The notes under the pieces are model-generated. The model was given only the letters and a program-made list of their open reading frames with translations. It had not been told where the DNA came from and made no database searches. Position numbers and translations under genes: made by a program. A stretch of 6,177 nucleotides of DNA from Paracoccaceae bacterium (lineage in GTDB: Bacteria > Pseudomonadota > Alphaproteobacteria > Rhodobacterales > Rhodobacteraceae): positions 1 through 6,177 of the forward strand of contig PUNI01000615.1 of the NCBI GenBank assembly GCA_003551745.1. Reading direction: 5' to 3'. Positions 1 to 5,370 of this stretch are shown one piece after another; positions within the stretch are counted from its first letter, which is position 1, and each line of letters starts with the position of its first letter.

Positions 1-224
1 AAAGACTGCGGTTTGCCGCGTGATGATCGCGTTGTGGCGGCGGCGCGTGTCATGAGCGCCATCTGCGGCGACGGTGCCGATCTGATTGCCCGCAGGGATC
101 CGGCCGAGCAGGTCGGTCCGCACGCGGCTGTTGCCGTCGCACCCGGGGTGCATCCCACGACGCGGGTGTCCAGAGTGATCGGGTCCATGGCCAGATGGAC
201 TTTGCGCCATTGCCGCCGGCCCTA
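1..224 (-). pseudogene. IS5-family transposase, internal fragment, frameshifted
   Basis: This is the decayed core of a DDE transposase of the IS5 family, running off the left edge. On the minus strand one frame, from about 221 down to about 150, reads RRQWRKVHLAMDPITLDTRVV, like the IS5 block that carries a catalytic aspartate after 'KVHLA'. A second frame, from about 150 to 1, reads DGNSRVRTDLLGRIPAGNQ then IGTVAADGAHDTRRRHNAII, matching the usual 'IGTVTADGAYDTRRCH' block with the second catalytic aspartate. The two blocks occur in normal order but in different frames, so at least one indel lies near 141-165, and an in-frame TAG (222-224) precedes the first block. No inverted-repeat end was identified. 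The plus-strand ORF over this stretch is its shadow. Family recognition is from memory of IS5 motifs; the subgroup is not assigned. Confidence 0.65.
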
Positions 225-258
225 CGGGCCTGCCATAAGTGAGTGCGCTCGCGGGGAC

Positions 259-342
259 AGGTCTGCAACAACGCCCTATGAATGCACCGCCGGGGAGGTC
301 AATATCATCGGGCGCGTCCGCTGGTTCGGGCGCGAGCTGTAG
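259..342 (+). pseudogene. 3' remnant of a probable S24 (LexA-like) peptidase/repressor gene
   Basis: The last in-frame residues before the TAG at 340-342 read YECTAGEVNIIGRVRWFGREL. This resembles the C-terminal strand of S24/LexA-type repressors, where an 'NPxYxPxE...VxIIGRVRWxGR' segment closes the autoprotease domain. Just upstream, another frame reads VCNNALYE-like residues, as if a few bases were lost between two similar 'TATGAA' words near 276-282. Everything N-terminal, including the catalytic Ser/Lys, is missing and is replaced by IS5 debris. The stop lies 16 bases before the next start, fitting an operon with the following genes. The identification rests on about 20 residues, so it is tentative; it could instead be the tail of another protein. 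Confidence 0.4.
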
Positions 343-346
343 CGAC

Positions 347-353
347 GGAGGGG
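347..353 (+). promoter_or_regulatory. Ribosome binding site of the unknown gene at 359
   Basis: GGAGGGG lies five bases before the ATG at 359 and between that start and the upstream TAG (340-342). It fixes the start at 359 rather than at earlier in-frame ATGs. Confidence 0.55.
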
Positions 354-358
354 CCCCG

Positions 359-851
359 ATGACCACGGCCATCATGAGCATCACGGCGATCGGCGGGTCC
401 GATGGCAGGCGCCCGCTGCTCATGGGCGCGATTGCCCAGCAGGGTGTGGGCTATTTCTATGGTCACCTCGATCGCTGGGCCGCCCTCTACGACAACCGGT
501 CGCTCGGCAAGCCGGTGCGGCTGCGCGACCCGAAGGCCGATGCCGTCGATGAGAGCGGGGAGGTCGTCCGCGAGGGGCGTGTGGACGTGATCGCGCGGTT
601 GCAGGAGACGCGGCTGGCGCTCTTTTACGGCGCTCATTTCGGTCGGGCCATCGCGTCCAGGGATGACGTGCCCACCGCGAAGAGTATGCCGTCGAGCCCG
701 AGGGGTTCGCGCGCTTTGCCGAGGCCTGCCGGCTGACCTACCAGAACGAGCGCGCACTCGGCCGCCTTGTCGCCGAGATCGCGCAGCAGCGCCGGGCGGT
801 CGATCCCGCCAGTATGGTCGTGAACGTCGAGCTGTCGGGCGATCGGCGCGC
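359..851 (+). pseudogene. Unrecognised accessory-region protein, apparently frameshifted
   Basis: I do not recognise the family. From the ATG at 359 about 100 codons look protein-like: MTTAIMSITAIGGSDG, then GVGYFYGHLDRWAALYDNRS, KPVRLRDPKADAVDESGEVV and ARLQETRLALFYGAHFGRAI. After about 660 this frame becomes low-complexity and arginine/proline-rich. Another frame takes over from about 667 with REEYAVEPEGFARFAEACRL, TYQNERALGRLVAEIAQQRR and AVDPASMVVNVELSGD. A net shift of -1 (or +2) near 660-680 would join them into one protein of roughly 160-165 residues. It is charged and mostly helical in appearance, with no signal peptide, membrane segment or cysteine motif. It sits between the S24-like remnant and the RecD2-like start, so it is probably a member of the same replication/transfer-type operon. 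The 3' end is uncertain because the second frame has no clear stop before the next gene. A sequencing error could also explain the shift. Confidence 0.45.
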
Positions 852-930
852 GTGGCCGGCAAGAGCGAAGCCAGTCAGGATACGGCGACGGAAGGCCTCT
901 CCGGCCTCGTCGAGCGGGTCACCTACCACA
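852..930 (+). pseudogene. 5' remnant of a RecD2-like DNA helicase gene
   Basis: A GTG at 852 opens a frame reading VAGKSEASQDTATEGLSGLV then ERVTYH. The segment 'LSGLVERVTYH' matches the start of the N-terminal domain of RecD2-type ATP-dependent 5'-3' helicases, where 'NxExGFCVLRVK' normally follows. Here the next residues do not match in the same frame. A neighbouring frame (about 945-985) gives CGIRICGH, which might be a scrambled trace of 'CVLRVKARGH', so the gene may be frameshifted as well as truncated. All helicase motifs (Walker A and beyond) are absent, so the product cannot be a helicase. Homologues are common in alphaproteobacterial plasmids and integrative elements. The call rests on a short motif. 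Confidence 0.45.
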
Positions 931-941
931 CCCGCAGCGCC

Positions 942-960
942 AATGCCGCGCTGCGGCATT
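942..960. repeat. Short perfect inverted repeat
   Basis: AATGCCGC (942-949) and GCGGCATT (953-960) are perfect complements around a 3-base loop. Two more pairs are possible beyond one mismatch. It lies where the RecD2-like reading frame is lost, so it may mark the recombination or insertion junction. No T-tract follows, so it is not an intrinsic terminator. Confidence 0.5.
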
Positions 961-1205
961 CGCATTTGCGGCCATTCGTGCATCAGGCAGCACGTCATGG
1001 CGCAGGATGACGGCTGTGCGGACGAAGCGGACTTTCGGTGCGGTTGGCACGAACGGTAGCCTCCAGATCGTATATGACTGTCGCCAGCCTGCCGGGTAGG
1101 ACGGGTGAGTAGTTGATTCTCAACCCCATGAGGGTTATATGTCCTCCTGACAGCGATGCTGTTGGCGACCCGTCATGCCGTGTGCAGGGCGAGCGTCGCG
1201 GCGAC

Positions 1206-1225
1206 CCGGACCTCAAATGGTCCGG
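1206..1225. repeat. 7-bp inverted repeat beside the terminator
   Basis: CCGGACC (1206-1212) and GGTCCGG (1219-1225) form a perfect 7-bp stem with a 6-base TCAAAT loop, 15 bases before the terminator stem. It could be a second stem of a compound terminator or a protein site. Confidence 0.45.
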
Positions 1226-1240
1226 TTGCGAGCCGCTCCT

Positions 1241-1267
1241 AAAAACCGCCCTCGTGGCGGTTTTTTT
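1241..1267. terminator. Bidirectional intrinsic terminator after the DUF3800 gene
   Basis: AAAAACCGCC (1241-1250), loop CTCGT (1251-1255), GGCGGTTTTT (1256-1265), then two more T. This is a GC core flanked by A and T tracts, so it can end transcription both ways. On the minus strand it starts a few bases after the TGA of the DUF3800 gene (1271-1273) and ends that operon. On the plus strand it would stop transcripts from the relic genes to the left. Confidence 0.9.
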
Positions 1268-1270
1268 CGT

Positions 1271-1885
1271 TCAGAGCACACGGATGTTGAAGTTCTCGCG
1301 GAGCCCTTGAGCGTTGTCCTGGCCATTGTGTATCCAAGTCCGCGCATAAGCGACAATATCCGCGAGTTGCAGGAGGCGCGAGGCGGCCGAGTCGATTTGG
1401 CTGACATGACTCACCGCCTTGAATCGACCGTCGTTTCGAGATGCATCGCCGATCAGCCGATGGAACTCAGGATCGGTGTTGTGGTGGTTGCGATCAAGGA
1501 TCAGCTCCACGTTTCCAATAAGTTGGCCGCCGAGCCGGTGATGATCGCGGAACTGCCCGATCGCGACCTTTACGGTTTCGACCAGGTTGGCGGCGTAGAT
1601 CGCCGGTGCTGGCCCGACCTCCACCGTTCCGAGACGGTTCATCAGGAGGATCCCTTGGGTTCCGTCCGTTTGGGCGTAGCGGCCGAGGAGGCTTTGCAGA
1701 TAACGCTTGTCCAGGTCCGCGGCATGCAGCTCGTTTGCATTCGGCTCCAAGAGATCACTCATGGACTTGTCCGCGCGGCCGCAATCGCGCGCCCAGGCCA
1801 TGACGCAGCCGAGCGCGAACCCGTTCGCGCCAGCGGTTCCGCATTCGTCCACGAAACAGAGGATGCGCTTATCCAGCCCGGCCAC
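1271..1885 (-). CDS. DUF3800 domain protein (predicted RNase H-fold)
   Basis: This is a 204-aa protein matching the DUF3800 family in motifs and length. Near the N-terminus is LCFVDECGT (residues 9-17), the counterpart of the family's F-[IV]-D-E-S-G, with D13 and E14. NELHAADL follows at 51-58. ELILDRNHHN at 127-136 has D131 on a strand end. QIDSAASRLLQLADIVAY at 163-180 is the classic C-terminal motif with D165, Q173 and D176. Spaced acidic residues of this kind suggest a metal-dependent RNase H-like nuclease fold, but the biochemical role of the family is not established to my knowledge. The position normally Ser in DESG is Cys here. The start is GTG (1883-1885), preceded by AGAGGAG about eight bases upstream, inside the end of the winged-helix gene. 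The two genes overlap by 17 bases and are probably translationally coupled. A strong terminator follows. Confidence 0.85.
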   Translation of the reverse strand: MAGLDKRILCFVDECGTAGANGFALGCVMAWARDCGRADKSMSDLLEPNANELHAADLDKRYLQSLLGRYAQTDGTQGILLMNRLGTVEVGPAPAIYAANLVETVKVAIGQFRDHHRLGGQLIGNVELILDRNHHNTDPEFHRLIGDASRNDGRFKAVSHVSQIDSAASRLLQLADIVAYARTWIHNGQDNAQGLRENFNIRVL

Positions 1886-2381
1886 GTCTGCCGCTCCTCT
1901 TCGCCCGTGCGTTGGCGCGGGCGTTCGGTTTCTCGGTCAAATCGCGAGCGGCCTCGCGCTCGCGCCGCTCTTGGTCGAAGTCCGGAACCAGGTCGCGGAG
2001 CTTCTGGACCAGCCCGTCGAGACGGTAGGTGTTCGAGCCATAATCGCCGGCCGCAGTAATCCGCTGCACGCGAGTGACGAAGCCGGCTTCTTCAAGCGCC
2101 TTGATGTTGATCCGAAGGGTCTGTTCAGTGATCCCCATGCGTTGCGCCAGATCGCGCTTCGAGGGAAAGGGCGGATTCGCCGGGTCGATCCAATAGCCGA
2201 GAAGCTGAACGAGGATGTTGAACTGCGTCGGCGTGATTCCGAGGCACTTTTGAGCGCGCAGAAGAATGTTTGGAACGCCCGTATACCCGTGCGACACGAC
2301 TTTCGAACCAAAGATGCGCTCGGTCGAGGATTTTTGCGGCTGTTTTGCCCGCGTCGTCTCGGATTTCGTTGGTTCTGCCAT
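1869..2381 (-). CDS. Winged helix-turn-helix DNA-binding protein with basic tail
   Basis: This is a 170-aa predicted DNA-binding protein. Residues 1-30 are polar and probably flexible. Residues about 48-120 form a winged helix: ITPTQFNILVQLLGYWID, then PSKRDLAQRMGITEQTLR (helix-turn-helix, recognition helix about 84-97), ALEEAGFVTRV, and a wing ending YGSNTYRLDGL. This resembles HTH_36/MarR-like domains found in plasmid and phage regulators and some replication initiators. The C-terminus (about 139-170) is highly charged, ending in an Arg/Ala/Lys-rich tail. I chose the ATG at 2379-2381 because AAAGGAGG sits five bases upstream. The frame stays open 31 codons further, but without a comparable site. 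It is the first gene of the operon with DUF3800 and plausibly autoregulates it (inference). Being a replication or partition accessory protein is an alternative. Confidence 0.8.
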   Translation of the reverse strand: MAEPTKSETTRAKQPQKSSTERIFGSKVVSHGYTGVPNILLRAQKCLGITPTQFNILVQLLGYWIDPANPPFPSKRDLAQRMGITEQTLRINIKALEEAGFVTRVQRITAAGDYGSNTYRLDGLVQKLRDLVPDFDQERREREAARDLTEKPNARANARAKRSGRRGRAG

Positions 2382-2386
2382 GGTGG

Positions 2387-2394
2387 CCTCCTTT
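2387..2394 (-). promoter_or_regulatory. Strong ribosome binding site of the winged-helix gene
   Basis: The minus strand reads AAAGGAGG, then CCACC, then ATG. It is a near-ideal Shine-Dalgarno sequence that fixes the start at 2381 and excludes the longer frame beginning at 2474. Confidence 0.8.
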
Positions 2395-2561
2395 CCGTCC
2401 AAATTACGGAGGCGGAGGCTCGTCAACAATGGCTCGACCGCCTGTTCGGGTGGTGGATTTTGCGCCCCACCCACATAACGGTGTTCCGATGCTACCCGGC
2501 ATTTCGCTTATCGGATCATGATGCTTAGGTGCTATGAAACACGCCCTGGGTGGAGCGGAAA

Positions 2562-2581
2562 ACCCTACCTACCCGTAGGGT
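2562..2581. repeat. 7-bp inverted repeat upstream of the winged-helix operon
   Basis: ACCCTAC (2562-2568), six bases, GTAGGGT (2575-2581): a perfect stem 180 bases upstream of the winged-helix start. There is no T-tract. It could be an operator or the edge of a repeat. Confidence 0.45.
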
Positions 2582-2724
2582 GCAATTTCAGTCAACGCCA
2601 AATCGGCGCTCAGCATCGTCACAAAGACGATAGAGCGTACCTGCGTGGCTTCAAATATGTAGGATGGGTGGCAAGCGGATGAGGCTGGCAAATGGCCGAG
2701 CCGCGGTTTTGGGCTCGAAACGGT

Positions 2725-2754
2725 CATGCGGCGACGCAGCGGGTAGCCCGCATG
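2725..2754. repeat. Inverted repeat with an alternative inner stem
   Basis: CATGCGG (2725-2731) pairs with CCGCATG (2748-2754). Inside, GCGGG (2739-2743) can instead pair with CCCGC (2747-2751), so two mutually exclusive hairpins are possible. No associated gene was recognised. Confidence 0.4.
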
Positions 2755-2896
2755 TTGCGCCAAGCGAAAGTCAGCTTCCGTCAATATCGCCCTGCGGGCT
2801 CGCTACCGCAGCGAATTCACACTTCCCGCCCATCGGGTATAATTCGGCTATCCTGTGCCCGGGCAGGGCGCACGTCAAGAATGGGCTGACAACGGC

Positions 2897-2920
2897 CATT
2901 CGCTGCGTCCAGAGCGAATG
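2897..2920. repeat. 8-bp perfect inverted repeat
   Basis: CATTCGCT (2897-2904), 8-base spacer, AGCGAATG (2913-2920). Two extra G:C pairs lie beyond one mismatch. It is next to the much longer inverted repeat at 2934-3002. Its word CGGCCATTCG recurs at 969-978. Confidence 0.5.
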
Positions 2921-2933
2921 CCCGCTCCGGTGA

Positions 2934-3002
2934 AGGATTTCCGATGCGGGCCGAGGTGTGACGGTGCCGCCACGTGCTCGGGCGGCCCGCGTTGGAAATC
3001 CT
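2934..3002 (+). repeat. Long imperfect inverted repeat, candidate structured RNA or oriIS hairpin
   Basis: The left arm (2935-2952, GGATTTCCGATGCGGGCC) and right arm (2984-3001, GGCCCGCGTTGGAAATCC) are complementary at 16 of 18 positions, with one more A:T pair at 2934/3002 and one G:C pair at 2953/2983. The loop is about 30 bases. Both mismatches become G-U wobbles in plus-strand RNA, but A-C mismatches in minus-strand RNA, so a plus transcript would fold better. It lies about 265 bases downstream of the IS91 transposase stop, where an oriIS with a hairpin could be expected. It has no T-tract. Whether it is an RNA, an IS end or a repeat-family unit is unknown. Confidence 0.5.
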
Positions 3003-3265
3003 CCCAAGGTGGAAGCCGCGGTGGTCGGGTACTGCCTATGGGGAAAGCGTGCCGGGGTGTGTTGCGAGACTGGTCGCGCGCCGTAGTCCGTGGCTTGCTG
3101 GAAGGATGCCTGGGGCTGCGAGATCGTCAGCGGCACTGATGTCCTGGTGCGGGCGGCAGGTATGAGCGGTTGCGGGTGGAGCGTTCGCGCTATCAGTCAA
3201 GACGGGTGCATCCCGGAACTCGGATCGGAACCGGGGTGGTGTTTGTAGCGGTAACGGGCGGTTCG

Positions 3266-4459
3266 TCATGCGACCTGCTCCCGTGGTGGTGCGCGCGACA
3301 TCGGCTTCTGGCCACGGCGGAAGATCTCGACGATCCGCATCGGACCGCCGCAGCAGGGGCATGGCTCGCGCAAGGTGAGCGGGGCAGGCTCTGCCGTTTC
3401 CTGCGCTTTTGGATCGGGTGGCTGCTGCCCGAGCAGTTCGCGGATTCGCGCGATGGTGGCCTTGCGGGTCGCGCCGGCCAGCAGGCCGTAATGGCGGATG
3501 CGATGGAAGCCGTCAGGAAGGACGTGCGTCAGGAACCGACGGATGAATTCGTCCGTGGCGAGGCGCATGACCTTTTGCCGGTCGCCATGCCTGATGCGGT
3601 AGTCCTTCCAGCGGAAGGCCACGGTCTCGGCATCGGCGCTGATCAGGCGGGTGTTGGAGATGGCCACGCGGTGGGTGTAGCGGCTCAGGTAGGCCAGCAC
3701 GTCCTCGGGGCCGCCGAGGGGCGGTTTGGCGTAGACGACCCATTTGGACTTGCGGAACGGGACGAGCCACTGCGCGAATGCATCCGCCTGCGCCAGCCCT
3801 TCGAGGCCGCCGTGGAAGGTCAGCTCCCCTGCGCGATGCAGGGCCAGCAGCCCGTCGAGGAACAAGCGCCGGAACAGGCGTGACAGCACCCGCACGTGCA
3901 GGAAGAACCCCGGCTTGCAGGCGACCCACCGGGTGCCGTCCGGCGACAGGCCGCCGCCCGGGACGATCATGTGGACATGGGGATGGTGAGTGAGCGCCGA
4001 CCCCCATGTGTGCAGCACGCTGGTCATGCCGATCCGGGCGCCAAGGCGCTTGGGATCGGCCGCGATGGTCGTCACCGTTTCCGCGGACGCCCTGAACAGC
4101 AGGCCATACACCGCCTTCTTGTTCCAGAACGCGATCTGGGCGATCTCGGCCGGAAGGGTGAAGACGACGTGGAAATATTCCACGGGCAGGAGGTCCTCGG
4201 GGCGCGCCGCCATCCAGTCGCGTGCCGCTGGCCCCTGGCACTTCGGACAGTGCCGGTTCTTGCAGGAGTTGTAGGCGACGTGATGGTGACCGCATTTGGC
4301 GCAGCCCGCCACATGCCCGCCGAGCGTCTCGGTCCGGCAGGCTTCGATCGCCGACATGACCTTGAGCTGCGAGAGGCTGACATGCCCGGCATTGGCCCGC
4401 CGCCAGGCGGAACCGTGTGCGCGGAAGATGTCAGCAATCTCCAGCTTGGGCCGGGACAC
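3266..4459 (-). CDS. tnpA: IS91-family transposase (Y2 HUH nuclease)
   Basis: This is a 397-aa rolling-circle transposase, close to the usual IS91 length of about 400, and apparently intact. The N-terminal domain is followed by a zinc-binding region with C53, C56, C66, C71 and C74 (CAKCG...CKNRHCPKCQ). The HUH metal-binding motif is HHPHVHMIVPGGG, with H161 and H163. The two tyrosines expected of Y2 enzymes, Y257 and Y261, are four residues apart in LAYLSRYTHRVAISN. The C-terminus has a further CPCCGG motif (368-372) and a basic tail. By family, it nicks one strand at oriIS and a target tetranucleotide through phosphotyrosine links. The start is GTG at 4457-4459, 12 bases after the recombinase stop and in the same frame. 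The only Shine-Dalgarno-like GGAG (4475-4478) is about 15 bases away, so initiation is probably weak or coupled. The start agrees with the family's usual MSRP-like N-terminus. Confidence 0.95.
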   Translation of the reverse strand: MSRPKLEIADIFRAHGSAWRRANAGHVSLSQLKVMSAIEACRTETLGGHVAGCAKCGHHHVAYNSCKNRHCPKCQGPAARDWMAARPEDLLPVEYFHVVFTLPAEIAQIAFWNKKAVYGLLFRASAETVTTIAADPKRLGARIGMTSVLHTWGSALTHHPHVHMIVPGGGLSPDGTRWVACKPGFFLHVRVLSRLFRRLFLDGLLALHRAGELTFHGGLEGLAQADAFAQWLVPFRKSKWVVYAKPPLGGPEDVLAYLSRYTHRVAISNTRLISADAETVAFRWKDYRIRHGDRQKVMRLATDEFIRRFLTHVLPDGFHRIRHYGLLAGATRKATIARIRELLGQQPPDPKAQETAEPAPLTLREPCPCCGGPMRIVEIFRRGQKPMSRAPPREQVA

Positions 4460-4471
4460 CCCGGGGCCCGG

Positions 4472-5359
4472 TCACTCCAGACTTCGCTTCACCGCATGGT
4501 CCTGCAGCTTGGACAGCATCTCGTAGGGGCTGACCGTGTCGCGGATCGTCTTGGTGGCGACATGGGTGTATTGTGCTGTCGTCGTGAGTTTGGCGTGACC
4601 GAGCAGCACCTGGATCACCCGCACGTCCGTGTTCGCCTCCAGCAAGTGGGTCGCAAAGCTGTGCCGCAGCGTGTGCAGCGTCGCAGGCTTGCTGATGCCG
4701 GCCATATGCTTGGCCGACGTGAAGGCACGGTTCAGTTGCCGCGGAGAAATCGGATTGATCTTCGGCTTCCCCGGAAACAGCCAGCCTTCCGGGCGTGCCT
4801 CGCGCCACCAGTCGCGCAGCAGGTTCAGCAAGCCGGGTGACAGCATGACCTTGCGATCCTTGCGACCCTTGCCCTGCTCGACATGGATGAGCATCCGGTC
4901 GCTGTCGATGTCGCCGACCTTGAGGTTGCAGACCTCGGAAGCACGCAGCCCTGCGCCGTAGGAAATGCTGAGTGCCGCGCGATACTTGAGCCCCGGTCCC
5001 GGTGCCGCCATGAGGATGTCGGACACCTCCTCGACGCTGAACACCACGGGCAGCTTCCGTGGCTGCGTGCGGAACTGCATGTACCGCTTCATGTCCTCGC
5101 GCCCGCAGGTCATCCCGAAGAAAAACCGCAGCGCGACGATGCGCACGTTGAACGTCGATGGCGTGATCCCGCTATCCGTCATGTGCAACTGATATGCGCG
5201 CAGATCCTCCGGCGTGGCCGTGTCAGGCGATCGCCCGAGAAACGCCGCGAAATCCTTGATTGCCCTGATATGGGCCTTCTGGGCTTTCTCGCCCATCCCG
5301 CGGATGCGCATGTCTTCGATCATCCGCGCCCGCAGTGGCGAAATCTTCTCTCCCGTCAT
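4472..5359 (-). CDS. Tyrosine recombinase of the IS91-family element
   Basis: This is a 295-aa XerC/D-like integrase, full length for the family. Residues about 8-95 are the SAM-like core-binding domain (LRARMIEDMRIRGMGEKAQ...). The catalytic domain (about 105-280) has the full catalytic set: R139 in YGAGLRASEV, K164 in EQGKGRKDRK, H229 and R232 in HTLRHSFATHLL, H255 in VLLGH and the nucleophile Y264 in TAQYTHV. The enzyme should make and rejoin staggered breaks through a 3'-phosphotyrosine. In IS91-group elements such a gene may resolve intermediates or assist integration; its real role is unknown to me. The ATG (5357-5359) has a strong AGGAGG five bases upstream. The gene ends 12 bases before tnpA, in frame with it. 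An ordinary phage-type integrase unrelated to the transposon is less likely, given the tight linkage. Confidence 0.93.
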   Translation of the reverse strand: MTGEKISPLRARMIEDMRIRGMGEKAQKAHIRAIKDFAAFLGRSPDTATPEDLRAYQLHMTDSGITPSTFNVRIVALRFFFGMTCGREDMKRYMQFRTQPRKLPVVFSVEEVSDILMAAPGPGLKYRAALSISYGAGLRASEVCNLKVGDIDSDRMLIHVEQGKGRKDRKVMLSPGLLNLLRDWWREARPEGWLFPGKPKINPISPRQLNRAFTSAKHMAGISKPATLHTLRHSFATHLLEANTDVRVIQVLLGHAKLTTTAQYTHVATKTIRDTVSPYEMLSKLQDHAVKRSLE

Positions 5360-5364
5360 GAAAA

Positions 5365-5370
5365 CCTCCT
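5365..5370 (-). promoter_or_regulatory. Ribosome binding site of the tyrosine recombinase
   Basis: The minus strand reads AGGAGG, then TTTTC, then ATG. The first three bases of this site (AGG) are also the foot of the 17-bp hairpin at 5368-5405, so folding could limit ribosome access. Confidence 0.75.

Larger units (their letters stand above)
931..1240. other. Non-coding stretch between the helicase relic and the terminator
   Basis: No frame here reads like a protein. The overlapping short frames on both strands are irregular and lack ribosome binding sites. It contains a perfect 8-bp palindrome (942-960), a 5-bp palindrome around CATGA (1122-1136), a weak one around GAT (1150-1162) and a perfect 7-bp one (1206-1225). 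It probably holds the junction where the RecD2-like gene was cut. Confidence 0.5.
2395..3265. other. About 870 bases without a convincing gene, rich in hairpins
   Basis: This region separates the IS91 transposase stop from the winged-helix gene. Several ORFs of 60-120 codons cross it on both strands. They overlap each other, have skewed composition and lack ribosome binding sites, so I do not call them. It must hold the promoter of the winged-helix operon (about 2400-2530, AT-richer) and probably the 3' end (oriIS) of the IS91 element. Inverted repeats occur at 2562-2581, 2725-2754, 2897-2920 and 2934-3002. Near the transposase stop, CCCGG/CCGGG (3212-3216 and 3231-3235) encloses a direct repeat CGGAAC (3214-3219 and 3226-3231). 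Part of the stretch may be a dispersed non-coding repeat or old relic DNA. Confidence 0.5.

Noticed and set aside
305..862. Minus-strand 185-codon frame
   Set aside because: It is Arg/Pro/Ala-rich and opposite the plus-strand gene with a good ribosome binding site and ordinary composition; no family features.
1122..1162. Palindromes AACCC/GGGTT and ACAGC/GCTGT
   Set aside because: Five-base stems with no T-tract or adjacent gene; too short to call as features.
2401..2430. TTGACG (-35-like) on the minus strand at 2421-2426 upstream of the winged-helix gene
   Set aside because: At 16-18 base spacing the -10 candidate is poor (TTTGGA), and TAATTT is only 14 bases away. A promoter must lie nearby, but I cannot place it.
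2417..2436. Direct repeat GGCTCG (2417-2422 and 2431-2436) as an operator for the winged-helix protein
   Set aside because: A 6-base word repeated once in GC-rich DNA is expected by chance; there is no symmetry to support it.
1175..2528. Long plus-strand open frames over 1175-2059 and 1707-2528
   Set aside because: They are antisense shadows of the DUF3800 and winged-helix genes, which have recognisable motifs, ribosome binding sites and a terminator on the minus strand.
2569..3136. Minus-strand frames of 71 and 121 codons and overlapping plus-strand frames
   Set aside because: They overlap one another, have no ribosome binding site or domain, and cross several hairpins. They are more likely non-coding.
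4459..4471. GC-rich palindromes between the recombinase and transposase as a terminator
   Set aside because: No T-tract follows, and termination there would silence the transposase. It is better treated as part of the translational junction.
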